From the NCBI RefSeq assembly GCF_937858865.1, contig NZ_CALLYO010000648.1:1-6192 (forward strand): DNA of 6,192 nt, written 5' to 3'. This DNA comes from an uncultured Amaricoccus sp. GTDB taxonomy: Bacteria; Pseudomonadota; Alphaproteobacteria; Rhodobacterales; Rhodobacteraceae. The position numbers and the translations under genes were made by a program. Each line of letters opens with the position of its first letter. Positions within the stretch are counted from its first letter, which is position 1. This document shows positions 1 to 6,192 of this stretch, in pieces. The notes beneath the pieces were generated by a model. The model was not told the DNA's origin. It searched no databases and was given only the letters and a program-made list of their open reading frames with translations.

Positions 1-13
1 GGCGGGGCGGGCG

Positions 14-38
14 CTGCCCGAGGCAGGGCCTCGGGCGG
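14..38. repeat. Strong perfect hairpin downstream of the PuuD-like gene
   Basis: GCCCGAGG at 16-23 pairs perfectly with CCTCGGGC at 29-36 around the 5-base loop CAGGG. A T-G wobble and a C-G pair (14-15 with 37-38) can extend the stem to 10 bp. It lies about 57 bp past the stop of the minus-strand hydrolase gene, where a 3'-end structure would be expected. No T-run follows on either strand, so it is not a classical intrinsic terminator. It may stabilise an mRNA end, mark a Rho-assisted end, or belong to whatever lies left of the window. I see no ORF with support in bases 1-94. Confidence 0.5.
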
Positions 39-94
39 GACAGGTGGGAAGGGCGGGACTCCTTCGGCGCTGGTCGGTGGAACCGATCGCGGGG

Positions 95-844
95 CTAGTG
101 ACCGACGCCGGCGGCGACAGCGGCGCCGAGGGCCTGGAAGAGCGGGCGGGAGACCGGGTCGTTGGCGGCGTTCCATTCGGGATGCCACTGCACCGCCATG
201 GCGAAGCCGGGCGCGGCCTCGACGACGATCGCCTCGGGGGTCTCGTCGGGGGCGTAGCCCTCGATGACGATGCGCTCGCCCCGGTCGAGGATGCCCTGGC
301 CGTGCAGCGAGTTCACCATCACCTCGCGCGCCCCGAGCACGCGGTGGAAGGCGCCGCCCTCGGCGAGGCTGACGATGTGGCGCAGCTCGAACTTCTCCTC
401 GAGCGTGCCGTCGGGCGGCATCCGGTGGTTCATCCGCCCGGGGATCTCGCGGATCTCGGGGTGGAGCGTGCCGCCGAAGGCGACGTTGAACTCCTGGAAG
501 CCGCGGCAGATGCCGAAGACCGGCACCCCGCGCGCCACGCACTCGCGGATGAGCGGCAAGGTCACCGCGTCGCGGTCGGGGTCGAAGGTGCCGTGCTTCT
601 CGGTCGGCTCGTGGCCGTACAGGCTCGGGTGGATGTTGGGCCGCCCGCCGGTGAAGACGAAGCCGTCGCAGGCCTCGATCAGGTCGCCGATCGCCCCGAC
701 CCGGGGGACGGCCGGCACCATGAGCGGAACGGCGCCGGTCAGGTCGGCGACCGCCTCGATGTTCGAGAGGCCCACCGCCTGGACCGGGTATTCGTCGTTG
801 ATGAGGTGAGCGTTGCCGATGATGCCGATGATGGGCTTGGCCAT
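95..844 (-). CDS. Gamma-glutamyl-gamma-aminobutyrate hydrolase family protein (PuuD-like, peptidase C26)
   Basis: A 249-residue class I glutamine amidotransferase-fold hydrolase, close to the usual length of about 250 for PuuD. Family members cleave gamma-glutamyl amides in the cytoplasm. E. coli PuuD releases GABA from gamma-glutamyl-GABA in putrescine breakdown. The nucleophile elbow GICRGFQE puts the catalytic Cys at residue 113, and VQWHPEW supplies His221 and Glu223 to complete the triad. FTGGRPNIHPSLYG (about 64-77) and the VNSLHGQG block (about 177-184) are also PuuD-like. The start at 844 (MAKPIIGIIG) is preferred because the fold's first strand begins there. An in-frame ATG at 898 would add 18 residues of non-family sequence and lies upstream of a plausible -10 element. 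The site before the chosen ATG is a poor Shine-Dalgarno. The family is secure. The exact substrate is not, because no other putrescine-pathway gene is in view; a gamma-glutamyl-amide hydrolase of another pathway is possible. Confidence 0.93.
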   Translation of the reverse strand: MAKPIIGIIGNAHLINDEYPVQAVGLSNIEAVADLTGAVPLMVPAVPRVGAIGDLIEACDGFVFTGGRPNIHPSLYGHEPTEKHGTFDPDRDAVTLPLIRECVARGVPVFGICRGFQEFNVAFGGTLHPEIREIPGRMNHRMPPDGTLEEKFELRHIVSLAEGGAFHRVLGAREVMVNSLHGQGILDRGERIVIEGYAPDETPEAIVVEAAPGFAMAVQWHPEWNAANDPVSRPLFQALGAAVAAGVGH

Positions 845-876
845 GGTCCGTCGTTTCGCAATCCCGCTCCAGCGGA

Positions 877-905
877 ACGATAGGTCATGCCGGCCCATTC
901 GTCGA
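877..905 (-). promoter_or_regulatory. Candidate promoter for the PuuD-like gene
   Basis: Read on the minus strand, TCGACG (905-900) and TATCGT (882-877) are separated by exactly 17 bases. Each matches four of six sigma-70 consensus positions. Transcription would start near 870, giving a leader of about 26 bases to the ATG at 844. This is a visual match only. The gene may instead be read through from the small ORF 72 bp upstream. Confidence 0.3.
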
Positions 906-916
906 GATCCCGGATG

Positions 917-1051
917 TCAACGAACCGTCGCAGCGGCATGAACCGCGCCGGAAAACGCCGGCGGCGGCGCGGCGTGGAGCTGCAGCGCGAGGCCGCCCCA
1001 GAGCAGCAGCGCGAAGAGGTAGGCGAAGGCGATCGGATGGCGGCGCAGCAT
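917..1051 (-). CDS. Small hypothetical membrane or secreted protein (44 aa)
   Basis: I do not recognise this protein, but several features suggest a real gene. The ATG at 1051 is preceded by AAGGGGAG (1065-1058 on the minus strand) with a 6-base spacer, a good Shine-Dalgarno. The product starts MLRRHP, positively charged, followed by an uninterrupted hydrophobic stretch at about residues 8-25 rich in Ala, Leu and Phe with one Trp. This could be an N-in membrane anchor or an uncleaved or cleaved signal peptide, with Leu-His-Ala-Ala (25-28) as a possible cleavage region. A short Pro/Ala-rich tail runs to the TGA. Of the first 32 codons, 31 end in G or C. The last 12 codons have five T endings, so the tail may be degenerate or less constrained. 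It lies 72 bp upstream of the PuuD-like gene on the same strand and faces pepN head to head. It is also the 3' end of a much longer antisense reading frame through pepN, which is not itself credible. Confidence 0.5.
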   Translation of the reverse strand: MLRRHPIAFAYLFALLLWGGLALQLHAAPPPAFSGAVHAAATVR

Positions 1052-1068
1052 GGCGGGCTCCCCTTGGT

Positions 1069-1088
1069 CGCGTCCCTTATCGGACGCG
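1069..1088. repeat. 7-bp inverted repeat in the divergent intergenic region
   Basis: CGCGTCC (1069-1075) and GGACGCG (1082-1088) are perfect complements around the 6-base AT-containing loop CTTATC. It sits just upstream of the small minus-strand ORF's Shine-Dalgarno. It could be a 5'-leader hairpin for that ORF or an operator between the divergent genes. Short inverted repeats arise easily by chance in DNA this GC-rich. Confidence 0.3.
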
Positions 1089-1102
1089 GCTGTTGCAGCT
1101 TT

Positions 1103-1121
1103 CCGGCGCGGATCACGCCGG
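1103..1121. repeat. 6-bp inverted repeat in the divergent intergenic region
   Basis: CCGGCG (1103-1108) pairs with CGCCGG (1116-1121) around a 7-base loop. On the plus strand it is followed by CTTGTTT, faintly terminator-like but with no proper T-run. No gene is seen reading into it from the left on the plus strand. It may be chance or part of the minus-strand leader. Confidence 0.2.
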
Positions 1122-1172
1122 CTTGTTTCAATCGTCGCACCGCGCAAGGCCGGGGGAGGCCGGGGGCCGATC

Positions 1173-1200
1173 TTGACGGCCCCGGCGGCGGCGCTAGAGC
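1173..1200 (+). promoter_or_regulatory. Candidate pepN promoter
   Basis: TTGACG (1173-1178), five of six matches to the -35 consensus, is followed after 16 bases by TAGAGC (1195-1200) within CGCTAGAGC, a plausible degenerate -10 for a GC-rich alphaproteobacterium. Transcription would begin near 1207, leaving a leader of about 25 bases that just contains the pepN ribosome binding site. The geometry fits the ATG at 1232 as the true start. The evidence is pattern only. Confidence 0.45.
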
Positions 1201-1217
1201 GTGGAGGCCAAGCCATC

Positions 1218-1223
1218 AGGAGA
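1218..1223 (+). promoter_or_regulatory. pepN Shine-Dalgarno site
   Basis: AGGAGA lies 8 bases before the ATG at 1232. It decides the start: the reading frame stays open leftward to 887, but no comparable site precedes the upstream candidates, and the extension would overlap the divergent gene and the promoter. Confidence 0.75.
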
Positions 1224-1231
1224 CTGCCGCC

Positions 1232-3835
1232 ATGCGCGTCGATGCCGAGGCCCCGACGATCCGGCTCGCCGACTACCGCCTGCCCGCCTATCTCGCCGAG
1301 AGCATCGAGCTCACCTTCGTGCTCGATCCGGCCGCCACGAGGGTGCGCGCCCGCGTCGGCTTCTACCGCAACCCGGCGCGCGCCGACGAGGGGCCGGCCG
1401 ACCTGCGGCTCGACGGACGCGGCCTCAAGCTCGTCTCGGCGGCGATCGACGGCGTGCCGGTGCCGGCCAACGCGCTCGCGGTCGACGCGGAGGGGCTGAC
1501 CGTCGCCGCCGCGCACGTTCCCGCCGTCTTCACCTGGGAGGCGGAGAGCGAGATCGCGCCGGAGGCGAATACCGCGCTCGAGGGGCTCTACATGTCGCGC
1601 GGCATGTACTGCACCCAGTGCGAGGCGCAGGGCTTCCGCAAGATCACCTGGTGGCCGGACCGGCCGGACGTGATGGCGCGCTTCCGGGTCAGGATCGAGG
1701 GCCCCGCCGACGACAGCGCGCCGGTGCTGCTGTCGAACGGCAACCTCGTGGCCTCGGGGCCGGGGTGGGCGGAGTGGGAGGATCCGTTCGCCAAGCCCTG
1801 CTACCTGTTCGCGCTGGTCGCGGGCGACCTCCGGGCGGTCGAGGACCGCTTCGTCACCCGCTCGGGGCGCGAGGTGCTGCTGCAGATCTGGGTGCGGCCG
1901 GGGGACGAGGGGCGCTGCGGCTATGCGATGGACGCGCTGAAGCGGGCGATGGCCTGGGACGAGCGGGCCTACGGGCGGGAGTACGACCTCGACCGGTTCA
2001 TGATCGTGGCGGTCGACGACTTCAACATGGGGGCGATGGAGAACAAGGGGCTCAACGTCTTCAACTCGCGCTACGTGCTGGCGAGCCCGGAGACGGCGAC
2101 CGACGCCGACTACAAGTCGATCGAGACGATCATCGCGCACGAGTATTTCCACAACTGGACCGGCAACCGGATCACCTGCCGCGACTGGTTCCAGCTCTGC
2201 CTGAAGGAGGGGCTGACGGTCTTCCGCGACCAGCAGTTCTCGGCCGACCAGCGCTCGGCCGGCGTGAAGCGGATCGAGGACGTGCTGCGCCTGCGCGCGG
2301 CGCAGTTCCGCGAGGACGCGGGGCCGCTGGCGCATCCGGTGCGGCCGGAGGAATACATCGAGATCAACAACTTCTATACCGCGACCGTCTACGAGAAGGG
2401 GGCCGAGGTCATCCGCATGCTGCGGCTCCTCGTCGGGGCGGAGACCTATGCCAAGGCGCTCGATCTCTACTTCGAGCGGCACGACGGACAGGCCTGCACG
2501 ATCGAGGACTGGCTCAGGGTCTTCGAGGACGCCTCGGGACGCGATCTCGCCCAGTTCAGGCTCTGGTACAGCCAGGCGGGCACGCCGCGGGTGAGGGCGC
2601 GGGACGGCTGGGACGGCGCGCGCTACCGGCTGGAGCTGGCGCAGGAGACGCCGCCGACGCCGGGACAGCCGGAGAAGGCGCCGCTGGTCATCCCGGTCGC
2701 CTACGGCCTGCTCGGCCCGGACGGCGGGGCGATGGCCGAGGGGGTGCTGGAGCTCGACGCGGCCGCCGGGACCTTCGAGTGGGAGCTGCCGGCGCGGCCG
2801 GTGCCCTCGCTCCTCCGCGGCTTCTCGGCGCCGGTCATCCTCGAGCGGGAGGACGATCCGCGCGAGCGGATCTTCCTGCTCGCCCACGACAGCGACCCGT
2901 TCAACAAGTGGGAGGCGGGGCGGACCTCGGCCCTCATCCTGCTGGCGCGGATGGCGGCGGACGAGGGCCTCGCCGCGGACGGCGGCTTCCTCGCCGCGCT
3001 GGTGGCGGTGGCGGACGACCCGGCGCTCGATCCGGCCTTCAAGGCGCTGGCGCTGGCGTTGCCCGGCGAGGAGGAGGTGATCGCGCACGTCGCGGCGCAG
3101 GGCGGCGTGCCCGACCCGCTGGCGATCTGGGCGGCGCGGCGGCGGCTCGAGGCGGCGGCGGGTCGGGCGCTCGGCGCGCGGGCGGCGGCGCTGCATGCGG
3201 CGAACGCCGTCGGGGGCACCTACAGCCCGGACGCGGCCGCGGCCGGCAAGCGGGCGCTCAGGGCGCGGGCGCTCGGCTTCCTGACCGCGCTCGACCCGGA
3301 GGCGCGGGCGGCGCGGGCGCAGTTCGCCGCCGCCGGCAACATGACCGAGCGGATGGCGGCGCTGGCGCTCCTCGTCGCGCACGGGCGGGGCGAGGCGGCG
3401 CTCGCCGAGTTCCATGCCGCCTGGGCACACGACCGGCTCGTCGTCGACAAGTGGTTCGCGGTGCAGGCGGCCGGCACGCCGCCCGCCGAGGCGGTAGCGA
3501 CAGTCGGGCGGCTGACCCGGCATCCCGACTTCGACTGGAAGAACCCCAACCGCTTCCGCGCGGTGATCGGCTCCTTCGCCGCCGCCAACCCGGCCGGCTT
3601 CCATGCGCCGGACGGCAGCGGCTACCGGCTGGTGACCGACTGGCTCCTCCGGCTCGACCCGGTCAACCCGCAGACGACGGCGCGGCTGGCGGCGACCTTC
3701 GGCAACTGGCGGATCTTCGATCCCGAGCGGCAGCGGCTGATGCAGGCGGAGCTGGAGCGGCTGGCGGCGCTGCCGGGGCTCTCGCGCGACACCGGCGAGA
3801 TCGTCGGCCGTTTGTTGCGCGGCCCGGGCGCGTGA
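1232..3835 (+). CDS. pepN: Aminopeptidase N (M1 family zinc metallopeptidase)
   Basis: An 867-residue, full-length PepN (E. coli PepN is 870). It removes N-terminal residues from peptides in the cytoplasm as part of peptide turnover. The order of regions fits the family: an N-terminal beta domain (about 1-195) with CEAQGFR at 130-136, whose Glu131 corresponds to a substrate amino-end anchor; a thermolysin-like catalytic domain (about 196-445); an Ig-like beta domain; and a helical C-terminal domain opening near DPFNKWEAGR (555). The exopeptidase motif GAMEN is at 267-271. The zinc site HEYFH is at 303-307, with Glu304 as general base and His303 and His307 as ligands. KEGLTVF supplies the third ligand, Glu326, at the standard 18-residue spacing. 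TVYEKG supplies the catalytic Tyr387. The C-terminal FHAPDGSGY to RLAATFGNWR stretch also matches PepN. All key residues are intact and there is no frameshift. The start is set by AGGAGA 8 bases upstream. No signal peptide is seen. The next gene starts 62 bp downstream. Confidence 0.97.
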   Translation: MRVDAEAPTIRLADYRLPAYLAESIELTFVLDPAATRVRARVGFYRNPARADEGPADLRLDGRGLKLVSAAIDGVPVPANALAVDAEGLTVAAAHVPAVFTWEAESEIAPEANTALEGLYMSRGMYCTQCEAQGFRKITWWPDRPDVMARFRVRIEGPADDSAPVLLSNGNLVASGPGWAEWEDPFAKPCYLFALVAGDLRAVEDRFVTRSGREVLLQIWVRPGDEGRCGYAMDALKRAMAWDERAYGREYDLDRFMIVAVDDFNMGAMENKGLNVFNSRYVLASPETATDADYKSIETIIAHEYFHNWTGNRITCRDWFQLCLKEGLTVFRDQQFSADQRSAGVKRIEDVLRLRAAQFREDAGPLAHPVRPEEYIEINNFYTATVYEKGAEVIRMLRLLVGAETYAKALDLYFERHDGQACTIEDWLRVFEDASGRDLAQFRLWYSQAGTPRVRARDGWDGARYRLELAQETPPTPGQPEKAPLVIPVAYGLLGPDGGAMAEGVLELDAAAGTFEWELPARPVPSLLRGFSAPVILEREDDPRERIFLLAHDSDPFNKWEAGRTSALILLARMAADEGLAADGGFLAALVAVADDPALDPAFKALALALPGEEEVIAHVAAQGGVPDPLAIWAARRRLEAAAGRALGARAAALHAANAVGGTYSPDAAAAGKRALRARALGFLTALDPEARAARAQFAAAGNMTERMAALALLVAHGRGEAALAEFHAAWAHDRLVVDKWFAVQAAGTPPAEAVATVGRLTRHPDFDWKNPNRFRAVIGSFAAANPAGFHAPDGSGYRLVTDWLLRLDPVNPQTTARLAATFGNWRIFDPERQRLMQAELERLAALPGLSRDTGEIVGRLLRGPGA

Positions 3836-3857
3836 CCGGCCGCCGAAACCCGGGCGC

Positions 3858-3882
3858 TTGTCACGGCATTGTCAAGCTGACA
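3858..3882. promoter_or_regulatory. Repeated TTGTCA / palindromic operator-like site before the acyltransferase gene
   Basis: TTGTCA occurs at 3858-3863 and again at 3869-3874, 11 bases apart or about one helical turn. The second copy forms an inverted repeat with the following bases: TGTCA (3870-3874), AGC, TGACA (3878-3882). This lies directly upstream of the ribosome binding site AGGAGA (3887-3892) of the acyltransferase gene. It could be a regulator-binding site. The first TTGTCA could also act as a -35 element, but no convincing -10 follows at 17 bases (CACCAT, 3881-3886). No intrinsic terminator for pepN is seen in the gap. Confidence 0.35.
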
Positions 3883-3897
3883 CCATAGGAGACGATC

Positions 3898-4767
3898 ATG
3901 CGCGATGTCGTCGACCAGCTGATCGAGGAGCGGGCGCCGTGGATGCGCCGCCGGGGACCGCTGGTCACCGTGGCGCGGCCAATTCTCCACCGGCTGCTGC
4001 AGTACGACCGCACCATCAAGGTCGGCGAGGCGCTCGAGCCGCTGCCGGGGACGGCGGTGCTTCAGTCGCTCTACGACATGCTCTGCCAGCACGTGGAGGT
4101 CGCCGGGCTCGAGAACATCCCGCGGCAGGGGCCGGCGATGGTGATCGCCAACCATCCGACCGGGATCGCCGACGGGATCGTGCTCTACGGCGTGCTGGCC
4201 TCGGTGCGGCCGGATCTCTTCATCTTCGCCAATGCCGACGCGCTCAGGGTGATGCCGCAGCTCGACGCGGTGATCGCGCCGGTCGAATGGCGGCCGGAGA
4301 AGCGGACGCACAAGCAGAACCGCGAGACGATGGACTATGCCCGGCGGGCGTTCGAGGCCGGGCGGATGGCGGTCCTCTTCCCCTCGGGGCGGCTGGCGAA
4401 GCGGCGCTGGTGGTCGCTGCACGAGCGGCCGTGGATGGCCTCGGGCGCGATGATGGCGAGGCGCTTCGCGCTGCCGGTGGTGCCGCTGCACATCACGGCG
4501 CGGAACTCGCTCCTCTTCTATCTGTTCGACCGGATCCATCCGACGCTCAGGGACATCACCCTCTTCCACGAGGTGCTGAACAAGATCCACCAGCCGTACC
4601 GGCTGAACCTCGGGACGGTGATCGAGCCCGAGACGCTGCCGGCCAACTCGGCGGAGGCGATCGAGGTCCTGCGCGCGCGCACGCTGGAGCTCGGCGGGCT
4701 GAAGCCGCAGACGGTGCTGACCGCGCCGGTCTACGGGCGGCTGAAGCCGGCCCGGCTGACGGTCTGA
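3898..4767 (+). CDS. PlsC-like lysophospholipid (1-acylglycerol-3-phosphate) acyltransferase family protein
   Basis: A 289-residue member of the glycerolipid acyltransferase superfamily. Such enzymes move an acyl chain from acyl-ACP or acyl-CoA to a lysolipid acceptor at the inner face of the cytoplasmic membrane. Motif I is NHPTGIADG with His86 and Asp92, preceded by a strand-like MVIA. Motif III reads LFPSGRLAKR (160-169) where FPEG is usual. ALPVVPLHI (191-199) matches motif IV. TLFHEVLNK (221-229) recalls the hemolysin-like acyltransferase branch. Two departures from textbook PlsC stand out: five rather than four residues between His and Asp, and Ser163 in place of the motif III Glu. Similar HPxGxxDG spacing occurs in some lysophospholipid acyltransferase branches, so this points to a subfamily rather than a dead enzyme. 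No clear transmembrane helix is seen. The start is fixed by AGGAGA 5 bases before the ATG. The substrate (phosphatidate, ornithine lipid or other) cannot be told from sequence. Co-transcription with pepN is possible. Confidence 0.88.
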   Translation: MRDVVDQLIEERAPWMRRRGPLVTVARPILHRLLQYDRTIKVGEALEPLPGTAVLQSLYDMLCQHVEVAGLENIPRQGPAMVIANHPTGIADGIVLYGVLASVRPDLFIFANADALRVMPQLDAVIAPVEWRPEKRTHKQNRETMDYARRAFEAGRMAVLFPSGRLAKRRWWSLHERPWMASGAMMARRFALPVVPLHITARNSLLFYLFDRIHPTLRDITLFHEVLNKIHQPYRLNLGTVIEPETLPANSAEAIEVLRARTLELGGLKPQTVLTAPVYGRLKPARLTV

Positions 4768-4871
4768 CGCCGCCGAGGCCCCTGGCCCGGCAACCTCGCC
4801 AAAGGGCACGGGCGGGGATGAGGCGACGGTGCGGCCCGGTGTCGGCCGGCGGGATCGGGGCGGTGCCTCGC

Positions 4872-4899
4872 TTGCCGCGCCGGGAGGGCGGCGATAGAA
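4872..4899 (+). promoter_or_regulatory. Possible gatB promoter in the 166-bp intergenic region
   Basis: TTGCCG (4872-4877) is followed after 16 bases by ATAGAA (4894-4899), in the context GGCGATAGAAGG. This resembles the pepN promoter candidate in layout. It would start transcription near 4906 and leave a short leader before the ATG at 4934. The rest of 4768-4933 holds no supported ORF and no intrinsic terminator. Only a weak 5-bp pairing (CGAGG 4774-4778 with CCTCG 4794-4798) follows the acyltransferase stop. Confidence 0.3.
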
Positions 4900-4933
4900 G
4901 GGCGGCCTGACCCGAAGCGGATGGACCGAGCGC

Positions 4934-6192
4934 ATGGCCGAGCTTGCCTACAGGGAACCCGAGCCGAAGATCATCCCCGGCGCCAGGGGCGACTGGGAGA
5001 TGGTGATCGGCCTGGAGGTGCACGCGCAGGTCAGCTCCGAGGCCAAGCTCTTCTCCGGCGCCTCGACCGCCTTCGGCGCGGTGCCGAACTCGAACGTGAG
5101 CCTGGTCGACGCGGCGATGCCGGGGATGCTGCCGGTCATCAACGGCTTCTGCGTCGAGCAGGCGGTCCGGACCGGCCTCGGGCTGAAGGCGAAGATCAAC
5201 CGCTTCTCGCGCTTCGACCGCAAGAACTACTTCTACCCCGACCTGCCGCAGGGCTACCAGATCAGCCAGCTCTACCACCCGGTCGTCGGCGCGGGCGAGG
5301 TGCTCGTCGACCTCGGGCCGGGCGTGGCGCGCAAGGTCCGCATCCACCACATCCACCTCGAGCAGGACGCCGGCAAGTCGATCCACGACATGGATCCCGA
5401 TCTGTCGTTCGTCGACCTGAACCGCACCGGCGTCGCGCTGATGGAGATCGTCTCGATGCCCGACATCCGCTCGGCCGAGGAGGCGGCGGAGTACGTGCGC
5501 AAGCTGCGGCAGATCCTGCGCTACCTCGGCACCAGCGACGGCAACATGCAGGAGGGGAACCTGCGCGCGGACGTGAACGTGAGCGTGCGGCCCAGGGGGT
5601 CGCAGGAGCTCGGCACCCGCTGCGAGATCAAGAACATGAACTCGATGCGCTTCATCATGCAGGCGGTCGAGTACGAGGCGCGGCGGCAGATCGGCATCCT
5701 GGAGGACGGCGGCAGCATCGAGCAGGAGACCCGGCTCTACGACCCGAACCGCGGCGAGACCCGCTCGATGCGCTCGAAGGAGGAGGCGCACGACTACCGC
5801 TACTTCCCCGACCCCGACCTCCTGCCGCTCGAGCTGGAGCAGGAGTGGATCGACGCCATCGCGGCGGCGCTGCCGGAGCTGCCGGACGCGCGCAAGGCGC
5901 GCTACGTCGCCGACTACGGGATGACCGAGTATGACGCGGGCGTGCTGACGGCCGAGGCCGAGACGGCGCGGTATTTCGAGGCGGTGGCTGGGGGGCGCGA
6001 CGGCAAGCAGGCGGCGAACTGGGTCATCAACGAGCTCTTCGGGCGGCTGAACAGGGAGGGGCTGGCGCTCGAGGCGAGCCCGGTCGGGCCGGCGCAGCTC
6101 GGCGGGCTGATCGACCTCGTCGGCTCGGGGGAGATCTCGGGCAAGATCGGCAAGGACGTCTTCGAGATTCTCTGGACCGAGGGCGGCGATCC
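4934..6192 (+). CDS. gatB: Asp-tRNA(Asn)/Glu-tRNA(Gln) amidotransferase subunit B, 3' end outside the window
   Basis: The first 419 codons of GatB are present and the frame is open at the window edge; family members run to roughly 475-500 residues. GatB binds the misacylated tRNA in the GatCAB complex. It activates the Glu or Asp side chain with ATP so that ammonia from GatA can convert it to Gln or Asn. Visible blocks are IGLEVHAQV (25-33), [10 protein letters not shown] (61-70), [18 protein letters not shown] (94-111), [12 protein letters not shown] (141-152), the signature [15 protein letters not shown] (160-174), [14 protein letters not shown] (202-215) and RCEIKNMNS (229-237). Acidic and His residues in the first, HLEQ and LMEIVS blocks match those that hold metal in known GatB structures. 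The helical region and the start of the YqeY-like tail ([12 protein letters not shown], 357-368; [13 protein letters not shown], 399-411) follow. The missing part is the end of that tail. The start at 4934 gives the expected N-terminus; its Shine-Dalgarno (GGA at 4923-4925) is weak. gatC and gatA are not adjacent upstream. Confidence 0.97.
   Translation, partial: MAELAYREPEPKIIPGARGDWEMVIGLEVHAQVSSEAKLFSGASTAFGAVPNSNVSLVDAAMPGMLPVINGFCVEQAVRTGLGLKAKINRFSRFDRKNYFYPDLPQGYQISQLYHPVVGAGEVLVDLGPGVARKVRIHHIHLEQDAGKSIHDMDPDLSFVDLNRTGVALMEIVSMPDIRSAEEAAEYVRKLRQILRYLGTSDGNMQEGNLRADVNVSVRPRGSQELGTRCEIKNMNSMRFIMQAVEYEARRQIGILEDGGSIEQETRLYDPNRGETRSMRSKEEAHDYRYFPDPDLLPLELEQEWIDAIAAALPELPDARKARYVADYGMTEYDAGVLTAEAETARYFEAVAGGRDGKQAANWVINELFGRLNREGLALEASPVGPAQLGGLIDLVGSGEISGKIGKDVFEILWTEGGD

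Noticed and set aside
44..883. Plus-strand frame of 279 codons opposite the PuuD-like gene
   Set aside because: It is an acidic and Gly/Arg-rich antisense shadow of a gene with an intact catalytic triad. It has no recognisable domain or ribosome binding site.
845..898. Longer PuuD-like start at 898
   Set aside because: The 18 extra residues are outside the family's fold and overlap the candidate -10 element. The start at 844 gives catalytic residue numbering (Cys113, His221, Glu223) in line with PuuD.
887..1231. N-terminal extension of pepN to an upstream start
   Set aside because: The added residues are Arg/Gly-rich and unlike PepN. The ATG at 1232 has AGGAGA at ideal spacing and gives the family's normal length. 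The extension would cover the promoter candidate.
1052..3604. An antisense open frame of 895 codons (917-3604, minus strand) running through pepN
   Set aside because: It mirrors pepN codons in GC-rich DNA where stops are rare in every frame. Its translation is Arg/Pro/Gly-rich low complexity with no domain. Only its last 44 codons have independent support, as the small ORF.
4768..4933. Intrinsic terminator or small gene between the acyltransferase and gatB
   Set aside because: Only weak GC pairings are present with no T-run, and no ORF with a credible ribosome binding site was found.
4921..5934. Frame starting at the ATG at 4921, 13 bases before the gatB start
   Set aside because: It is in a different frame from gatB and translates to Arg/Gly/Ala-rich sequence with no domain, while the gatB frame is unmistakable.
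1..6192. CRISPR array, tRNA, rRNA, insertion sequence, phage or defence genes
   Set aside because: No regularly spaced repeats, RNA-gene signatures, transposase motifs or terminal repeats are visible. The window is almost filled by housekeeping genes of uniform composition.

Overview
The window is very GC-rich DNA with codon third positions almost all G or C. The protein sequences look alphaproteobacterial: GatB reads [15 protein letters not shown] and [14 protein letters not shown], and PepN has a CEAQGFRKITWW segment. The genus cannot be read from this sequence alone. No mobile element, CRISPR array, tRNA or rRNA was found. It looks like an ordinary chromosomal housekeeping region.

Layout. 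Bases 1-94 hold no gene, only a strong perfect hairpin (about 14-38). On the minus strand, 844-95 encodes a PuuD-like class I glutamine amidotransferase/peptidase C26 hydrolase. Upstream of it on the same strand, 1051-917 holds a 44-residue ORF with a Shine-Dalgarno site and one hydrophobic segment, probably an unannotated small membrane or secreted protein. A 180-bp divergent region (1052-1231) contains two inverted repeats and a good promoter candidate facing right. On the plus strand follow pepN (1232-3835, complete aminopeptidase N, 867 aa), a PlsC-like lysophospholipid acyltransferase (3898-4767, 289 aa), a 166-bp gap with a possible promoter, and gatB (4934 to the window end). gatB, subunit B of the Asp/Glu-tRNA amidotransferase, is cut off by the window after 419 codons.

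How the genes relate. pepN and the acyltransferase are 62 bp apart and may share a transcript, but the gap carries repeated TTGTCA elements that could be an independent control site. gatB has its own leader, and gatA and gatC are not beside it. The genes cover separate jobs: gamma-glutamyl amide hydrolysis, peptide turnover, phospholipid acylation and indirect aminoacylation of tRNA. I see no sign that they form one system. I did not find an undescribed multi-gene system. The items most worth a second look are the 44-codon ORF, the variant acyltransferase motifs and the repeat cluster at 3858-3882.
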